A stretch of DNA of 64,000 nt from Myxococcaceae bacterium (GTDB taxonomy: Bacteria > Myxococcota > Myxococcia > Myxococcales > Myxococcaceae): contig JAIBBQ010000004.1 of NCBI GenBank assembly GCA_019694595.1, positions 1 through 64,000 of the forward strand, given 5' to 3'. Below the pieces are notes generated by a model, which saw only the letters and a list, made by a program, of their open reading frames with translations, did not search any database and had not been told where the DNA came from. Below are positions 1-8,700 of this stretch, piece by piece (position 1 is the stretch's first letter; each line of letters begins with the position of its first letter). Both the position numbers and the translations under genes were made by a program.

Positions 1-74
1 GCTCCCTGACGTGGACTCGAACCACGGACATGGTGATTAACAGTCACCCGCTCTACCAGCTGAGCTATCAGGGA
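1..74 (-). tRNA. tRNA-Asn (GTT)
   Basis: Read on the minus strand, positions 74-68 form the 5' acceptor arm (TCCCTGA), which pairs with TCAGGGA at 9-3. A D-arm, an anticodon loop carrying GTT and a T-arm with GTTCGAGTCC follow in the right order. The anticodon GTT decodes AAC/AAT. The discriminator base and one C of the CCA end are the last bases visible, so the extreme 3' end may be cut by the window edge. Confidence 0.95.
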
Positions 75-153
75 ATGAGACGGGCGCGTGAGTAGGGCGC
101 CCGGGCTGCGAAGTCAATGGCGATGCGCAGGCTCCGTGAGCTAGGGCCCGCCC

Positions 154-945
154 ATGGGGTGGATCCTCGGAATCCTGGGCCTGCTGGTCCTCCTCGCGGG
201 CGTCTCCCTCCTCCGGAACGTGCTCCTTCGGCGCTCCCAGGGCCGCCCGGCCTGGAAGGCCTTCCTCGAAGCCACCGGCTACCGCCTCGAGGGCCTCCCG
301 TCCGACGACGTCGTCGCCCACGCCCACGCCCGCGCCGCGAACCCTTCCTTCGACGACCACCTCGTCACCGAGCTCAACGGGCGCCCGCTCCGGTTCACTG
401 CCGTCACCGAGCGCCACCCGCCGACCCAGCAGGCCGTGCTGCACGCCCGGTGGACCCTCGAGCTCGCGGAGGCCCCTGCCTGGTGCCTGGAAGTCTCCGA
501 CCGCAAGCACACCGCCCCAGGAGCGCTCCTCAAGGTCGCCCTCGCCACCGCCCCCGAGGCCGGCGCGCCGCTCCCGGTGAAGCCGCCCACCGACCGCGAC
601 GACTTCAACGCCCGCTTCGAGGTCTTCGCCACCGACCCCGACGCCGCCCGCGCGCTCCTCGCCACCCCGGAGGTCGTCGACCGCCTCCTCGCCCTCGGCA
701 CCGTCTCCCTCGCCGTGCTGCCTGGGAGTGTCGTGTTCGACGACCCCGCGCACTCCACCCTGACCGCCGCCCTCGCGCAGCTCGACCGCGCGCTGCTCCT
801 GAAGGCGCCCTACGCCTACCTGGGGCCCGCCGCGGAGGTGCACCAGAACGTGCTGGCGCTCCTCGGCTGGCTCGCCGACGCGCTCCGCGGTGACGCCGCC
901 GCCGAACCTCCTCTCGACTCCGGCCACGGCGGCGATGGGGCGTAG
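154..945 (+). CDS. membrane-anchored hypothetical protein
   Basis: This 263-residue protein is not recognised. One hydrophobic segment at about residues 3-20 is followed by a basic stretch (RRSQGR), so it is probably anchored in the inner membrane with the rest in the cytoplasm. The remaining 240 residues are a mixed alpha/beta soluble domain with no catalytic motif I can name. The ATG at 154 is the first in-frame start and gives the anchor intact. Its last 11 bases overlap the preferred start of the downstream rRNA methyltransferase, so the two are probably co-transcribed and may be translationally coupled. Codon bias is strongly GC-ending, as in neighbours. Confidence 0.75.
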   Translation: MGWILGILGLLVLLAGVSLLRNVLLRRSQGRPAWKAFLEATGYRLEGLPSDDVVAHAHARAANPSFDDHLVTELNGRPLRFTAVTERHPPTQQAVLHARWTLELAEAPAWCLEVSDRKHTAPGALLKVALATAPEAGAPLPVKPPTDRDDFNARFEVFATDPDAARALLATPEVVDRLLALGTVSLAVLPGSVVFDDPAHSTLTAALAQLDRALLLKAPYAYLGPAAEVHQNVLALLGWLADALRGDAAAEPPLDSGHGGDGA

Positions 946-2137
946 CGCGCCGTTCGACCGCCTGGCGTCGCTGCCCTGGCTCGCCCTGCGCGGCCTGGGC
1001 CCCCTGCTCGAGCCGGCGCTCGACCAGGTCCTCCGCGGCGAGAGCGCGGAGCGCGTGCTCGACCGCTTCCTGCGCGCCCACAAGGACTTCACCGCCGAGC
1101 AGCGCACGGTGAGCGCCGAGAGCCTCTTCGGCGTCGGCCTCTGGCGCCGGCGCCTCGCCCTGGGCCTCGAGCGCCCCACCGCGCTCGTCCTCCTGGCCCG
1201 GCTGGTGCGCGACCTCGCGGGCGTCCAGGACGACGTCCTCGGGGTCGCCGCTCCCGCTTCTCCGGAGCCCACCTCCCTCGCCGATGCGTGGTCGCTGCCC
1301 GACTGGCTGGCCAATGCGCTGACCGAGGCCCTCCCTGCCGGAGAGCTCGAGGCCTGCGCCCGGACCCTGAATGCCCCCGGGCCCATCTGCCTGCGCGCCA
1401 ACCTCGAGCGCGTGAGCCGCCCGGCGCTCCAGCAGGCGCTCGCGGTCGAAGGCATCACCACCAGCCCCAGCGCCCTCACCGAGGCCGGGCTCCTCGTGCA
1501 GTCCCCGGCGCGGCCCAACCTCCTCGGCACCGCCGCTTCGCGCGACGGGCTCTTCGAGGTGCAGGACGAAGGCAGCCAGTGTCTCGGCGAGCTGCTGCCC
1601 AGGAGCGGCGACGTGCTCGACCTCTGCGCGGGGGCCGGCGGCAAGTCGCTCCAGCTCGCCGCGCGGGGCGCCACCGTGCACGCCTGCGACGTCGACCTCG
1701 CCCGCCTCGAGCGTCTGCGCCGCCGCGCCGAGCACGCGAGGACCTCGCGCATCCGCATCGTCGGCGCTGCGCCGCGTGCGGGCTCCACCTTCCCCGCGGT
1801 GCTCGTCGACGCGCCCTGCAGCGAGCTCGGTGCGCTGCGCCGCGGGCCCGACCTGCGCTTCCGGCTCACGCCCGACGACTTCGCCCGCTTCCCGGCGCTG
1901 CAGCAGGAGCTCCTCGAGCGGGCGCTGCGCCACCTGCAGCCGGGCGGCCTGCTCGTCTACGCGACGTGCACCTTCCGCCGGGAAGAGAACGAGGCCGTCG
2001 CCGAGGCCTTCGAGCGCGCCCACCCGCGCCTCGAGCGCACGCCTCCGACGCTCGCCGGGCCCGACGGGTTCCTGCGCCTCTGGCCCCATCGGCAGGGCAC
2101 CGATGGCTTCTTCGCCGCCTGCTGGCGGGCTCCGTAG
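935..2137 (+). CDS. RsmB/NOL1-NOP2-Sun family RNA m5C methyltransferase
   Basis: Predicted S-adenosylmethionine-dependent cytosine-5 methyltransferase acting on rRNA, about 400 residues. An N-terminal helical region of about 110 residues resembles the RsmB pre-domain. The Rossmann-type catalytic domain shows the SAM-binding motif DLCAGAGGKSLQLA, motif IV DAPCSELG, and motif VI ATCTFRREENE carrying the second conserved cysteine. In this family one cysteine attacks cytosine C6 and the other helps release the product. A GTG at 890 would give 15 more residues, but the ATG at 935 fits the usual N-terminus better. I cannot tell whether it is a true RsmB orthologue (16S C967) or a paralogue such as RsmF. 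Confidence 0.85.
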   Translation: MGRSAPFDRLASLPWLALRGLGPLLEPALDQVLRGESAERVLDRFLRAHKDFTAEQRTVSAESLFGVGLWRRRLALGLERPTALVLLARLVRDLAGVQDDVLGVAAPASPEPTSLADAWSLPDWLANALTEALPAGELEACARTLNAPGPICLRANLERVSRPALQQALAVEGITTSPSALTEAGLLVQSPARPNLLGTAASRDGLFEVQDEGSQCLGELLPRSGDVLDLCAGAGGKSLQLAARGATVHACDVDLARLERLRRRAEHARTSRIRIVGAAPRAGSTFPAVLVDAPCSELGALRRGPDLRFRLTPDDFARFPALQQELLERALRHLQPGGLLVYATCTFRREENEAVAEAFERAHPRLERTPPTLAGPDGFLRLWPHRQGTDGFFAACWRAP

Positions 2138-2225
2138 GGCGCGCGCGTCACACCTGGCCCCGAGGGGCTCCAGGCGCGGCGAGGGGTTCCCCGCGGCACG
2201 CCGCGTGCTCCACTTCCACCCTCCG

Positions 2226-3074
2226 ATGCGCGCCCTCGCTGCGGCCGTGGTGCTGCTCCCCACCTTCGCGCTGGCCCAGTCCGAAGGGGAGGTCGTCGAC
2301 GACCGCCCGGTCATGGACCGCTGCTTCTGGGGCCGGGGGGCGTCCGTCTCGTTCCGGCCGGAGCTCGCCGGCTCGTACCGGTACGGCTTCACCGGCAGCG
2401 CCAGCCCGTCGCCCTCGAGCTCCGGGAGCTCGGGCAGCTCCGGGGTGCCCTCGCTCGGCGGCGGTGGCGGCAAGGGCCCGGAGGCGCTGCTGGTCGCCGC
2501 GGTGGTGGTGGCCGCGGCACTGCCCATCATCGTCTACATCGCCGACTCGCCCGCCGACGAGGTGACGATGGCCCGCTACAACTGCCCGCTCTTCGAGCTC
2601 GACGCCTGGGGCGGCGCGGAAGGGCCCACCGGCACGCCCACCTGGGCCGCCGTCGCCTCCACCCGCTTCCGGCTGACCTCCGGGCTCGCGGGCCTGGTGG
2701 CGCAGGTCGACGCGTCGCCCTCGAGCGTGTCGGGCTTCTCGGTGGAGGCCATGCTCCGGCCGCCGCCGCGGCAGCACCTCGAAGGTGGCCTGGCCGCAGG
2801 CTTCCGGCGCTCGGCCTTCGACACCGCGGTGCGCGACGGCTTCGAGGTGGCGCTCCCCCACGAGTACGTGCTGGTGCGCGACGGCCCGCGCTCGCTGGGC
2901 GTCGAGCTGCGGCCCCACGTCTTCTTTCACCAGCGGGGCGTGGACCTCGGCGTGGAGGCCGCGGTGCGCGTGCCGGTGACGGACTTCCTCACCTTCCGCG
3001 CGGGCGCGCGCGCCTTCACCTTCGACTGGCACACCGTCATCGGCTTCAACGCCGGCCTCGCGCTGCATCTCTAG
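2226..3074 (+). CDS. exported hypothetical protein with Ser/Gly linker and transmembrane segment
   Basis: A 282-residue protein with a clear Sec signal peptide (residues 1-18, ending FALAQ). A low-complexity Ser/Gly/Pro stretch follows at about residues 55-80, then a hydrophobic segment near residues 87-107 (ALLVAAVVVAAALPIIVYIA). The C-terminal 150 residues alternate polar and hydrophobic residues and look beta-rich, so an outer-membrane or periplasmic domain is possible. The ATG at 2226 was chosen because it places the signal peptide at the N-terminus. Its 3' end overlaps the convergent membrane-protein gene by 29 bases. No family assignment can be made. Confidence 0.75.
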   Translation: MRALAAAVVLLPTFALAQSEGEVVDDRPVMDRCFWGRGASVSFRPELAGSYRYGFTGSASPSPSSSGSSGSSGVPSLGGGGGKGPEALLVAAVVVAAALPIIVYIADSPADEVTMARYNCPLFELDAWGGAEGPTGTPTWAAVASTRFRLTSGLAGLVAQVDASPSSVSGFSVEAMLRPPPRQHLEGGLAAGFRRSAFDTAVRDGFEVALPHEYVLVRDGPRSLGVELRPHVFFHQRGVDLGVEAAVRVPVTDFLTFRAGARAFTFDWHTVIGFNAGLALHL

Positions 3075-3765
3075 CGCGGCCCAGCGCCTCGACCTCCGCC
3101 TCCTGCGCGCGCAGCTGCGCTTCTCGCTCGGCCTGCGCCACCTGCCGCGCCTTGAAGCGCATCCACCCCCAGGCGGCGAGGATGAGGCCGAAGCCCGGGA
3201 GCGAGAAGATGGCGATGCGCTGTGGTTGCGCGGTGAGCTGGTCGACCGCCCAGCCCTTCTCTCGCACGCCCACCACCAGCCATGGCTGTTCGCGCTGGGC
3301 CCACGCCTGGTAGCGCGACGCCTGCGACTCGGCGCGCATGGTGAGGTCGTAGCTCAGCTTGAGGTGGCGATCGGCGAAGCGCCCGCGCAGCGTCTCGGTG
3401 CGCTCGTGGAGCCACTTCTGCTCCGGCACCAGCCGCGCGGCCTCCAGCACCTCGGTGAAGGCCTTCTCCAACTGCGCGGGCGGGCAGGTGCGGCCGTCGT
3501 CCTTGCCGAGCAGCTCGAGCGCGGCCTGGTAGTGCATCGCCGCCTGGTACTCGGGCTGGCTCCACACCGCGAGGTAGAGGTACCCGAGCACCAGGAGTCC
3601 GTAGAGGGCGAGCACCACGAAGAGTCCGTACGGCACCGGGAAGCGCTGGCGGACCGGGTTCACCTTGGCGGCGGCGATGGGGGCGTTCGGGGCCAGAGGC
3701 GCCGCACGCCGCTGTTTCACCGCGCCGCCGGTGTGCCGCTGCCCGCCTGGGACGTGCTCGTCCAT
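3046..3765 (-). CDS. two-pass inner-membrane hypothetical protein
   Basis: This 239-residue protein has a basic, proline-containing N-terminal tail and two hydrophobic segments, at about residues 44-67 (LFVVLALYGLLVLGYLYLAV) and 185-205 (FSLPGFGLILAAWGWM). Between them lies a loop of about 115 residues with charged helices, probably periplasmic. The C-terminal 35 residues are an Ala/Glu/Arg-rich coiled coil. The 3' end overlaps the convergent exported protein gene by 29 bases, an arrangement that can make the two transcripts antisense at their ends. The family is not recognised; coding potential is strong from GC-ending codons and the coherent topology. Confidence 0.7.
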   Translation of the reverse strand: MDEHVPGGQRHTGGAVKQRRAAPLAPNAPIAAAKVNPVRQRFPVPYGLFVVLALYGLLVLGYLYLAVWSQPEYQAAMHYQAALELLGKDDGRTCPPAQLEKAFTEVLEAARLVPEQKWLHERTETLRGRFADRHLKLSYDLTMRAESQASRYQAWAQREQPWLVVGVREKGWAVDQLTAQPQRIAIFSLPGFGLILAAWGWMRFKARQVAQAEREAQLRAQEAEVEALGRARDAARGRR

Positions 3766-3824
3766 CGAGGCCCTCGAGGCTAGTCGAGGCCCTTTCGGGA
3801 AGGGCCCTGGGGTTTAATGCCCGG

Positions 3825-4715
3825 GTGACCTTCGCTCCCGTCCCCCGGGTGAGTCCCGGCGACCTCGTCGCGGTGGTGGCCCCCGCGGGCCCCTTCGACC
3901 GCGAGAGCTTCGACAAGGGCCTCCAGGTCCTCTCCCGCCGCTACCGCGCGCGTCACGACGCCGGGCTCTTCGCCGCCGAGCGCTACCTCGCGGGCAGCGA
4001 CGCGCGCCGGCTCGCCGAGCTCCAGGGCGCGTACGACGACCCGCAGGTGCGCGCAGTCTTCGCGGCGCGCGGCGGCTACGGCGCGATGCGCTTGCTGGAG
4101 TCGTTCCAGGTCCGCCGGGCGGTGCCGCTCATCGGCTTCAGCGACCTCACCGCGCTCCACGCGGTGGCGCAGAAGGCCGGTCACCGCAGCCTGCACGCTC
4201 CGGTGCTCACCCAGCTCGGAACGCAGGGCGCGGCGGTGGTGGAGCGGCTCTTCGCGACCCTCGAGTCCCCCGCGCCGGCGCCTGCGTTCCAGGGGCTCAC
4301 CACGCTGGTCCCGGGGTCAGTCGAAGGTCCGTTGCTCGGCGGCAATCTCTCGGTCTTCACGCGGCTGCTGGGCACGCCGTACCTGCCGGCGCTCGACGGC
4401 GCGGTCCTCTTCCTCGAGGACGTGGGTGAGCGGCCGTACCGGCTCGACCGCATGTGGACGCACCTGGCGCTCGCGGGCGTCTTCCGGCGCGTGCGCGGCG
4501 TGGTGCTGGGCGACTTCACCAACTGCGAGGAGAAGGACGGGAGCCACACCTCGACCGAGGTCCTCACCTCCCTGGCAAGAGAGACCGGGCTGCCCTGCGC
4601 TTCGGGGCTGCCGGTGGGGCACGGCGCGGTGAACGTGCCGCTGGTGCTGGGTGCGCGGGTGCGGCTCGATGCGTCGCGCGGCGAGCTCACGCCGCTCGAA
4701 GGGCTGGTGGCCTGA
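3825..4715 (+). CDS. LD-carboxypeptidase, peptidase family S66 (LdcA/MccF-like)
   Basis: Predicted serine peptidase that removes the terminal D-alanine from murein tetrapeptides during peptidoglycan recycling (LdcA), or a relative such as the microcin C immunity peptidase MccF. The family signature is present: nucleophile Ser106 in IGFSDLTALH, glutamate in EDVGERPYRLDRMW, and histidine in PVGHGAVNVP form the expected Ser-Glu-His triad. The length of 296 is typical. The start is GTG at 3825. It is followed after one base by a beta-lactamase-fold gene and then by Mpl, so the local cluster points to muropeptide recycling rather than antibiotic immunity. Confidence 0.9.
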   Translation: MTFAPVPRVSPGDLVAVVAPAGPFDRESFDKGLQVLSRRYRARHDAGLFAAERYLAGSDARRLAELQGAYDDPQVRAVFAARGGYGAMRLLESFQVRRAVPLIGFSDLTALHAVAQKAGHRSLHAPVLTQLGTQGAAVVERLFATLESPAPAPAFQGLTTLVPGSVEGPLLGGNLSVFTRLLGTPYLPALDGAVLFLEDVGERPYRLDRMWTHLALAGVFRRVRGVVLGDFTNCEEKDGSHTSTEVLTSLARETGLPCASGLPVGHGAVNVPLVLGARVRLDASRGELTPLEGLVA

Positions 4716-4716
4716 G

Positions 4717-5799
4717 GTGTCGCTCGAGGCGCTGCTCGACGCTGGAGTCGCCGAAGGCGTCTACGGCACGGCGCGCGCGGTGGTGCTGCGGCGGGGCGCC
4801 ACGGTCTTCTCGGGCGGCCCGGCAGAAGAAGACACGCTGTTCGACCTCGCGTCGGTGACCAAGGTGATGGCCACCACCGCGGCGTTCCTCTCGCTGCGCA
4901 AGGCCGGCGCAGTCTCGGGCGCCACGCGTCTCCGGGCGCTGGTGCCCCAGGCGGCTGCTGACGTCTCGCTGGAAGACCTTCTCTTCCACCGCAGCGGGCT
5001 GCCGGCCTTCGTCCCGTACTTCGCGGAGGTGCTGCGCACCTCGCCGGAGCTGCTCCGGGGCGACTGTCCGCGCGCGGTGCGCGAAGCGGCGCGGGAGCAG
5101 GTGGTGGCGGCGGCGCAGGCGACCAGGCCCACCGCGGCGCCGGGCGTGGCGGCGGTGTACTCCGACGTGGGCTTCATCCTCCTGGGTGAAGCGCTGGCGC
5201 GGGCGGCGCGGCAGAGCCTGGAGTCGCTGGCGGCGCAGGTGCTGGCGGACCTGGGCATCGCGGCGCGCTACCGGCGCTTGAGCGCGCGGCTGCCGGTCCC
5301 GGCGCGCCTCGCCCCGACGGGGGCCCGGAGGCCGCGCGAGCCGGCGCCCGGGCAGGAAGGCCTCTGGAGCGTCGCCGACGCGCCGACGCTCCCCGCGGAG
5401 GTGGACGACGACAACGCGTGGGCGATGGACGGCGTCTCGGGTCATGCGGGGCTCTTCGGCACCGCGGGTGACGTGGCCCGCTTCGGCCAGCACCTGCTCG
5501 AAGGCTCGCTGGCGCCGGTGCGCGAGTGGCGGGCTGATGGGCGGACCCCGGGGAGCACGCGGGCGCTGGGCTTCGACACGCCCTCGGCGGAAGGGGCCTC
5601 GGCGGGCCCGCGCTTCGGCCGCGGCCCCAAGGGGGCCATCGGGCACCTGGGCTTCACGGGCACCTCGCTCTGGGTGGACCTCGACCGGGAGCTGGTGGTG
5701 GCGCTGCTCACCAACCGGACGTGGCAGGGGCGGGCGAACGTGCAGATTCGCGCCTTCCGGCCGCGCTTCCACGAGGCGGTGGTGGACCTCTTCGGCTGA
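4717..5799 (+). CDS. serine hydrolase, beta-lactamase / class C PBP fold
   Basis: A 361-residue member of the beta-lactamase-related family (AmpC, DD-peptidases, esterases). The S-x-x-K motif is SVTK (Ser46, Lys49), the second motif is YSD (in VAAVYSDVGF), and a late HLGFTG segment stands for the KTG/HTG box. No signal peptide is visible, so it may act in the cytoplasm or be a promiscuous esterase. The GTG at 4717 lies one base after the LD-carboxypeptidase stop, indicating an operon. The peptidoglycan context (LdcA-like before, Mpl after) suggests a muropeptide substrate, but this is inference; a true beta-lactamase would need export. Confidence 0.85.
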   Translation: MSLEALLDAGVAEGVYGTARAVVLRRGATVFSGGPAEEDTLFDLASVTKVMATTAAFLSLRKAGAVSGATRLRALVPQAAADVSLEDLLFHRSGLPAFVPYFAEVLRTSPELLRGDCPRAVREAAREQVVAAAQATRPTAAPGVAAVYSDVGFILLGEALARAARQSLESLAAQVLADLGIAARYRRLSARLPVPARLAPTGARRPREPAPGQEGLWSVADAPTLPAEVDDDNAWAMDGVSGHAGLFGTAGDVARFGQHLLEGSLAPVREWRADGRTPGSTRALGFDTPSAEGASAGPRFGRGPKGAIGHLGFTGTSLWVDLDRELVVALLTNRTWQGRANVQIRAFRPRFHEAVVDLFG

Positions 5800-5857
5800 G
5801 TGACGGCCAGGGCGACGGAGCTTGCGTTTGCCCCCGCCGCACCGTTTTCTAAGCGCC

Positions 5858-7309
5858 ATGACGGGTGTGGCGAGCGACGACGGCAACGTGGTGCACGGGG
5901 TGAACGCGGCGGCGCTGAAGCGCATTCACCTGGTGGGCGTGGCGGGCACCGGCATGGGCAGCTTCGCCGGCATGCTCAAGGCGAAGGGCTACGAGGTGAC
6001 GGGGAGCGACGAGAACGTCTACCCGCCGATGAGCGACATGCTGAAGGCGTGGGGCATCCGCGCGCTGACGCCGTATGCGCCGTCGAACCTCGACGAGGCG
6101 AAGCCGGACCTGGTCATCATCGGCAACGTGATTCGCCGGGTGAACCCGGAAGCCACCGCGGTGCGGGAGCGCCGGCTGCCGCAGATGAGCTTCCCGGCGG
6201 CCTTCGGCGAGCTGGTGCTGGCCGGGCGGCACTCGGTGGTGGTGGCGGGCACGCACGGCAAGACGACGACGTCGGCGATGATGGCGCACGTGCTGGTGGA
6301 GGCGGGCAAGGACCCCAGCTTCCTGGTCGGCGGGGTGACGCAGAACTACGCGGGCAACTACCGGGTGGGGCAGGGGCCGCACGTGGTGGTGGAAGGCGAC
6401 GAGTACGACACCGCGTACTTCGACAAGGGCCCCAAGTTTCTCCACTACCAGCCGCGCACGGTCATCTTGACCAGCGTGGAGTTCGACCACGCGGACATCT
6501 ACCGGGACCTGCCGCACTACGAGTCGTCCTTCGCCAAGCTGGTGGCGCTGGTGCCGGCCGGCGGCGTGCTCGCGGTGTCGGCGCAGTGGCCGAACGCGGT
6601 GGGACTGGCGCGCGCCGGGAAGGCGAAGGTCGTCACCTACGGCGAAGGCGGCGAGGTGCGGGCCGAAGGGCTGCGTTTCTCCGAAGCCGGGGCGCACTTC
6701 ACGCTGGTCGCGAGCGGCGTGCGCGAGGACCTCTCGCTGCCGATGGCGGGCCGGCACAACGTGGAGAACGCGCTGGGCGTCTGCGCGGCGGGGCTGTCCC
6801 TGGGCCTGACGCCCGCGGAGCTGCGCGCGGGCCTGGCGACGTTCCGCGGGGTGAAGCGGCGCCAGGAAATCCGCGGAGAGGTCCGCGGTGTGCTGGTGCT
6901 GGACGACTTCGCGCACCACCCGACGGCGGTGAAGGAGACGGTGAGCGCGGTGAAGGCGCGGTGGCCGAACCGGCGGCTGTGGGCGGTGTTCGAGCCGCGC
7001 AGCAACACCAGCCGGCGCAACATCCACCAGGAGCCCTACGCGCACGCGTTCACCGGGGCCGCGAGGGTGTCGCTGCGGGTGCCGGAGAAGCACGACAAGA
7101 TTCCCGAAGGCGAAGGGCTCGACGTGCCGCGGCTGGTGAAGGACCTCCAGGCGCAGGGCTTCGAGGCGTCGGGCGACGCGTCGGTGGAGGCGCTGGTGGC
7201 GGAGGTGGCGTCGGGCGCGAAGTCGGGCGACCTGGTGCTGGTGATGAGCAACGGGGCCTTCGGGGGCTTCATCGACAAGCTCCTGGCGGCGCTGGGGAAG
7301 GCGCCGTGA
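5858..7309 (+). CDS. mpl: UDP-N-acetylmuramate:L-Ala-gamma-D-Glu-meso-DAP ligase
   Basis: Cytoplasmic Mur-ligase-family enzyme that attaches recycled tripeptide to UDP-MurNAc, a salvage route into peptidoglycan synthesis. Features seen over 483 residues: N-terminal Rossmann motif IHLVGVAGTGMGSFAG, ATP-binding P-loop AGTHGKTTTSAM (about residues 130-141), the EGDEYDTAYFD motif characteristic of Mpl, and C-terminal DDFAHHPTAV and EPRSNTSRR boxes. EGDEYDTAYFD together with SFAGMLKAKGYEVTGSD separates it from MurC. The ATG at 5858 gives the expected N-terminus. The stop overlaps the start of the thioredoxin-like lipoprotein gene by four bases (GTGA). Confidence 0.93.
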   Translation: MTGVASDDGNVVHGVNAAALKRIHLVGVAGTGMGSFAGMLKAKGYEVTGSDENVYPPMSDMLKAWGIRALTPYAPSNLDEAKPDLVIIGNVIRRVNPEATAVRERRLPQMSFPAAFGELVLAGRHSVVVAGTHGKTTTSAMMAHVLVEAGKDPSFLVGGVTQNYAGNYRVGQGPHVVVEGDEYDTAYFDKGPKFLHYQPRTVILTSVEFDHADIYRDLPHYESSFAKLVALVPAGGVLAVSAQWPNAVGLARAGKAKVVTYGEGGEVRAEGLRFSEAGAHFTLVASGVREDLSLPMAGRHNVENALGVCAAGLSLGLTPAELRAGLATFRGVKRRQEIRGEVRGVLVLDDFAHHPTAVKETVSAVKARWPNRRLWAVFEPRSNTSRRNIHQEPYAHAFTGAARVSLRVPEKHDKIPEGEGLDVPRLVKDLQAQGFEASGDASVEALVAEVASGAKSGDLVLVMSNGAFGGFIDKLLAALGKAP

Positions 7310-7827
7310 GGGCGCTGCTCTTCGGTGCGGTGCTGAGTCTGTCCGCGTGCGTCCGGGTGGCGCCGCCGCCGGCGCTGGGCACGGAGCTGCCCAAGGCGGA
7401 CCTGGGCGCGCTGCGTCTGAAGACGGTCCCGGGGGGCGCCGACTGGAAGCTGTCGGACCTCAAGGGCCGGGTGGTGTTGCTCGACGTGTGGGCGACCTGG
7501 TGTGACCCGTGCCGTGATTCGCTGCCGCTCTACAATGACCTGCAGAAGCAGTACGGGTCGCAGGGGCTGTCGGTGGTGACGGTGAGCGTGGACGCGGATC
7601 CGGCGGTGGTCCCTCCTTTCCTGGCACAGCTCAAGGTGGACCTGCCGGTGCTCACCGACCCGAACGCGGCGCAGGCCGAGCCGCTGCTCAAGGTGCAGGT
7701 GATGCCGAGCACCTACGTCGTCGACCGCGCGGGCCGTCTGCGGTTCTTCCACGAAGGCTTCGCGGGCGAGTTCCTGACGCGCACGACGCAGGAGCTCGAG
7801 CAGCTCCTGGCGGAACCGGCGCAGTGA
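7306..7827 (+). CDS. TlpA-like thioredoxin-fold lipoprotein
   Basis: A 173-residue envelope thiol-disulfide protein of the TlpA/ResA type. The N-terminus is a lipoprotein signal with lipobox LSAC (acylated Cys15). The thioredoxin fold contains the redox motif WCDPC (Cys66, Cys69) after DVWAT, and a cis-proline loop VMPSTYVVD. Such proteins usually keep cysteines of cytochrome-maturation or envelope substrates reduced; the partner here is unknown. The GTG start overlaps the mpl stop (GTGA), so translation is probably coupled. Confidence 0.88.
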   Translation: MRALLFGAVLSLSACVRVAPPPALGTELPKADLGALRLKTVPGGADWKLSDLKGRVVLLDVWATWCDPCRDSLPLYNDLQKQYGSQGLSVVTVSVDADPAVVPPFLAQLKVDLPVLTDPNAAQAEPLLKVQVMPSTYVVDRAGRLRFFHEGFAGEFLTRTTQELEQLLAEPAQ

Positions 7828-8054
7828 CGTTTTCGCTGTCCTGTCCTCCCTGCCCGAGTCGTGGCCTCTCGCGAAGGCGCTCTCTCGGCCCACTCTCTCT
7901 CCTCCCTCCACGCATCGGTGGTGGTCAGTGGAGAAGCATGGGGGGCCGGGGCTGGGGGTGCCCCCGGGCCGGACGCGGGTGGGTGGCGACCGAGTCAGCC
8001 GTTCGATTCAATGGACGAGGAGGTCGAAGGGCCCGCGGAAGGAGCCGGGGGGAC

Positions 8055-8069
8055 GCCCCGCAGCGGGGC
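8055..8069 (-). terminator. GC-rich hairpin downstream of the OPX gene
   Basis: A perfect GCCCC/GGGGC stem with a five-base loop lies 18-32 bases downstream of the OPX stop codon. The whole 7828-8086 spacer holds no convincing gene. There is no U-tract, so termination is only suggested by position. Confidence 0.35.
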
Positions 8070-8086
8070 CCCATGCTCCTCGCCCC

Positions 8087-8695
8087 CTAGAAGAAGCTCT
8101 CCGGCACGAACACGATGTCGCCCGGCTGCAGATTGAAATTCTTCTCGCGGCCGACACCGATGTCCTCCACCGCGATTCGAATCTTCACTTCCTTGCCTTC
8201 CACCGTGCGCGTCACGTTGATGGAGTTCTTCGCCGCCAGCTTGGTGAAGCCACCCGCAAGCGTCACCGCCTGCACGATGGACATGTTCTCCTCGTACGGG
8301 AACGTGCCCGGCTTCTGCACTTCCCCGAAGACGAAGACCTTCTTCGAGTTGTACTCGCGCACCAGCACCGTCACCTGCGGGCTCTTGAGGAAGCCCTGGC
8401 GCAGGCACTCGGTCACCTGGTCGGCCACTGCCGACGACGTCTTGTCCGCCACCTTGAGCCGCCCGCACAGCGGGTAGTCGATGGTGCCTTCGGGAGAGAC
8501 GCGGAAGGCCCCCGAGAGCTCCGCGTCCTGGAACACGCGGATCTCGACCATGTCCCCCGCGCCCAGGGTGCTCGCCGCCACCGGGGCCGCACGCGCCGAT
8601 GCCTGGAGCTGGGTCATCGAGGTGCCCCCGGAGCCGGAGGGCGTCCGGCAGCCCACGAAGGCCACCGCGAAAATGAGCGGAAAATGAAGGCGCAT
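8087..8695 (-). CDS. short polysaccharide-export (OPX/Wza-family) lipoprotein
   Basis: Outer-membrane polysaccharide export component, 202 residues, far shorter than Wza (about 380). It has a lipoprotein signal (acylated Cys16 in FVGC). A PES domain follows, with [18 protein letters not shown] and [11 protein letters not shown], then one SLBB domain ([26 protein letters not shown]). It ends right after [11 protein letters not shown], so the C-terminal amphipathic helix that lets Wza cross the outer membrane is missing. The adjacent upstream gene in the same direction encodes a beta-barrel, matching the published myxobacterial arrangement in which helix-less OPX proteins rely on Wzp-type porins. 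It would accept polymer from the periplasmic chain-length protein. Confidence 0.92.
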   Translation of the reverse strand: MRLHFPLIFAVAFVGCRTPSGSGGTSMTQLQASARAAPVAASTLGAGDMVEIRVFQDAELSGAFRVSPEGTIDYPLCGRLKVADKTSSAVADQVTECLRQGFLKSPQVTVLVREYNSKKVFVFGEVQKPGTFPYEENMSIVQAVTLAGGFTKLAAKNSINVTRTVEGKEVKIRIAVEDIGVGREKNFNLQPGDIVFVPESFF

Positions 8696-8700
8696 GGCGC

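Noticed and set aside
7828-8086. Possible small gene in the spacer after the thioredoxin lipoprotein
   Set aside because: Several short frames exist, but all are Gly/Arg/Pro-rich with no ribosome site or coherent structure; only a GC-rich hairpin is supported.
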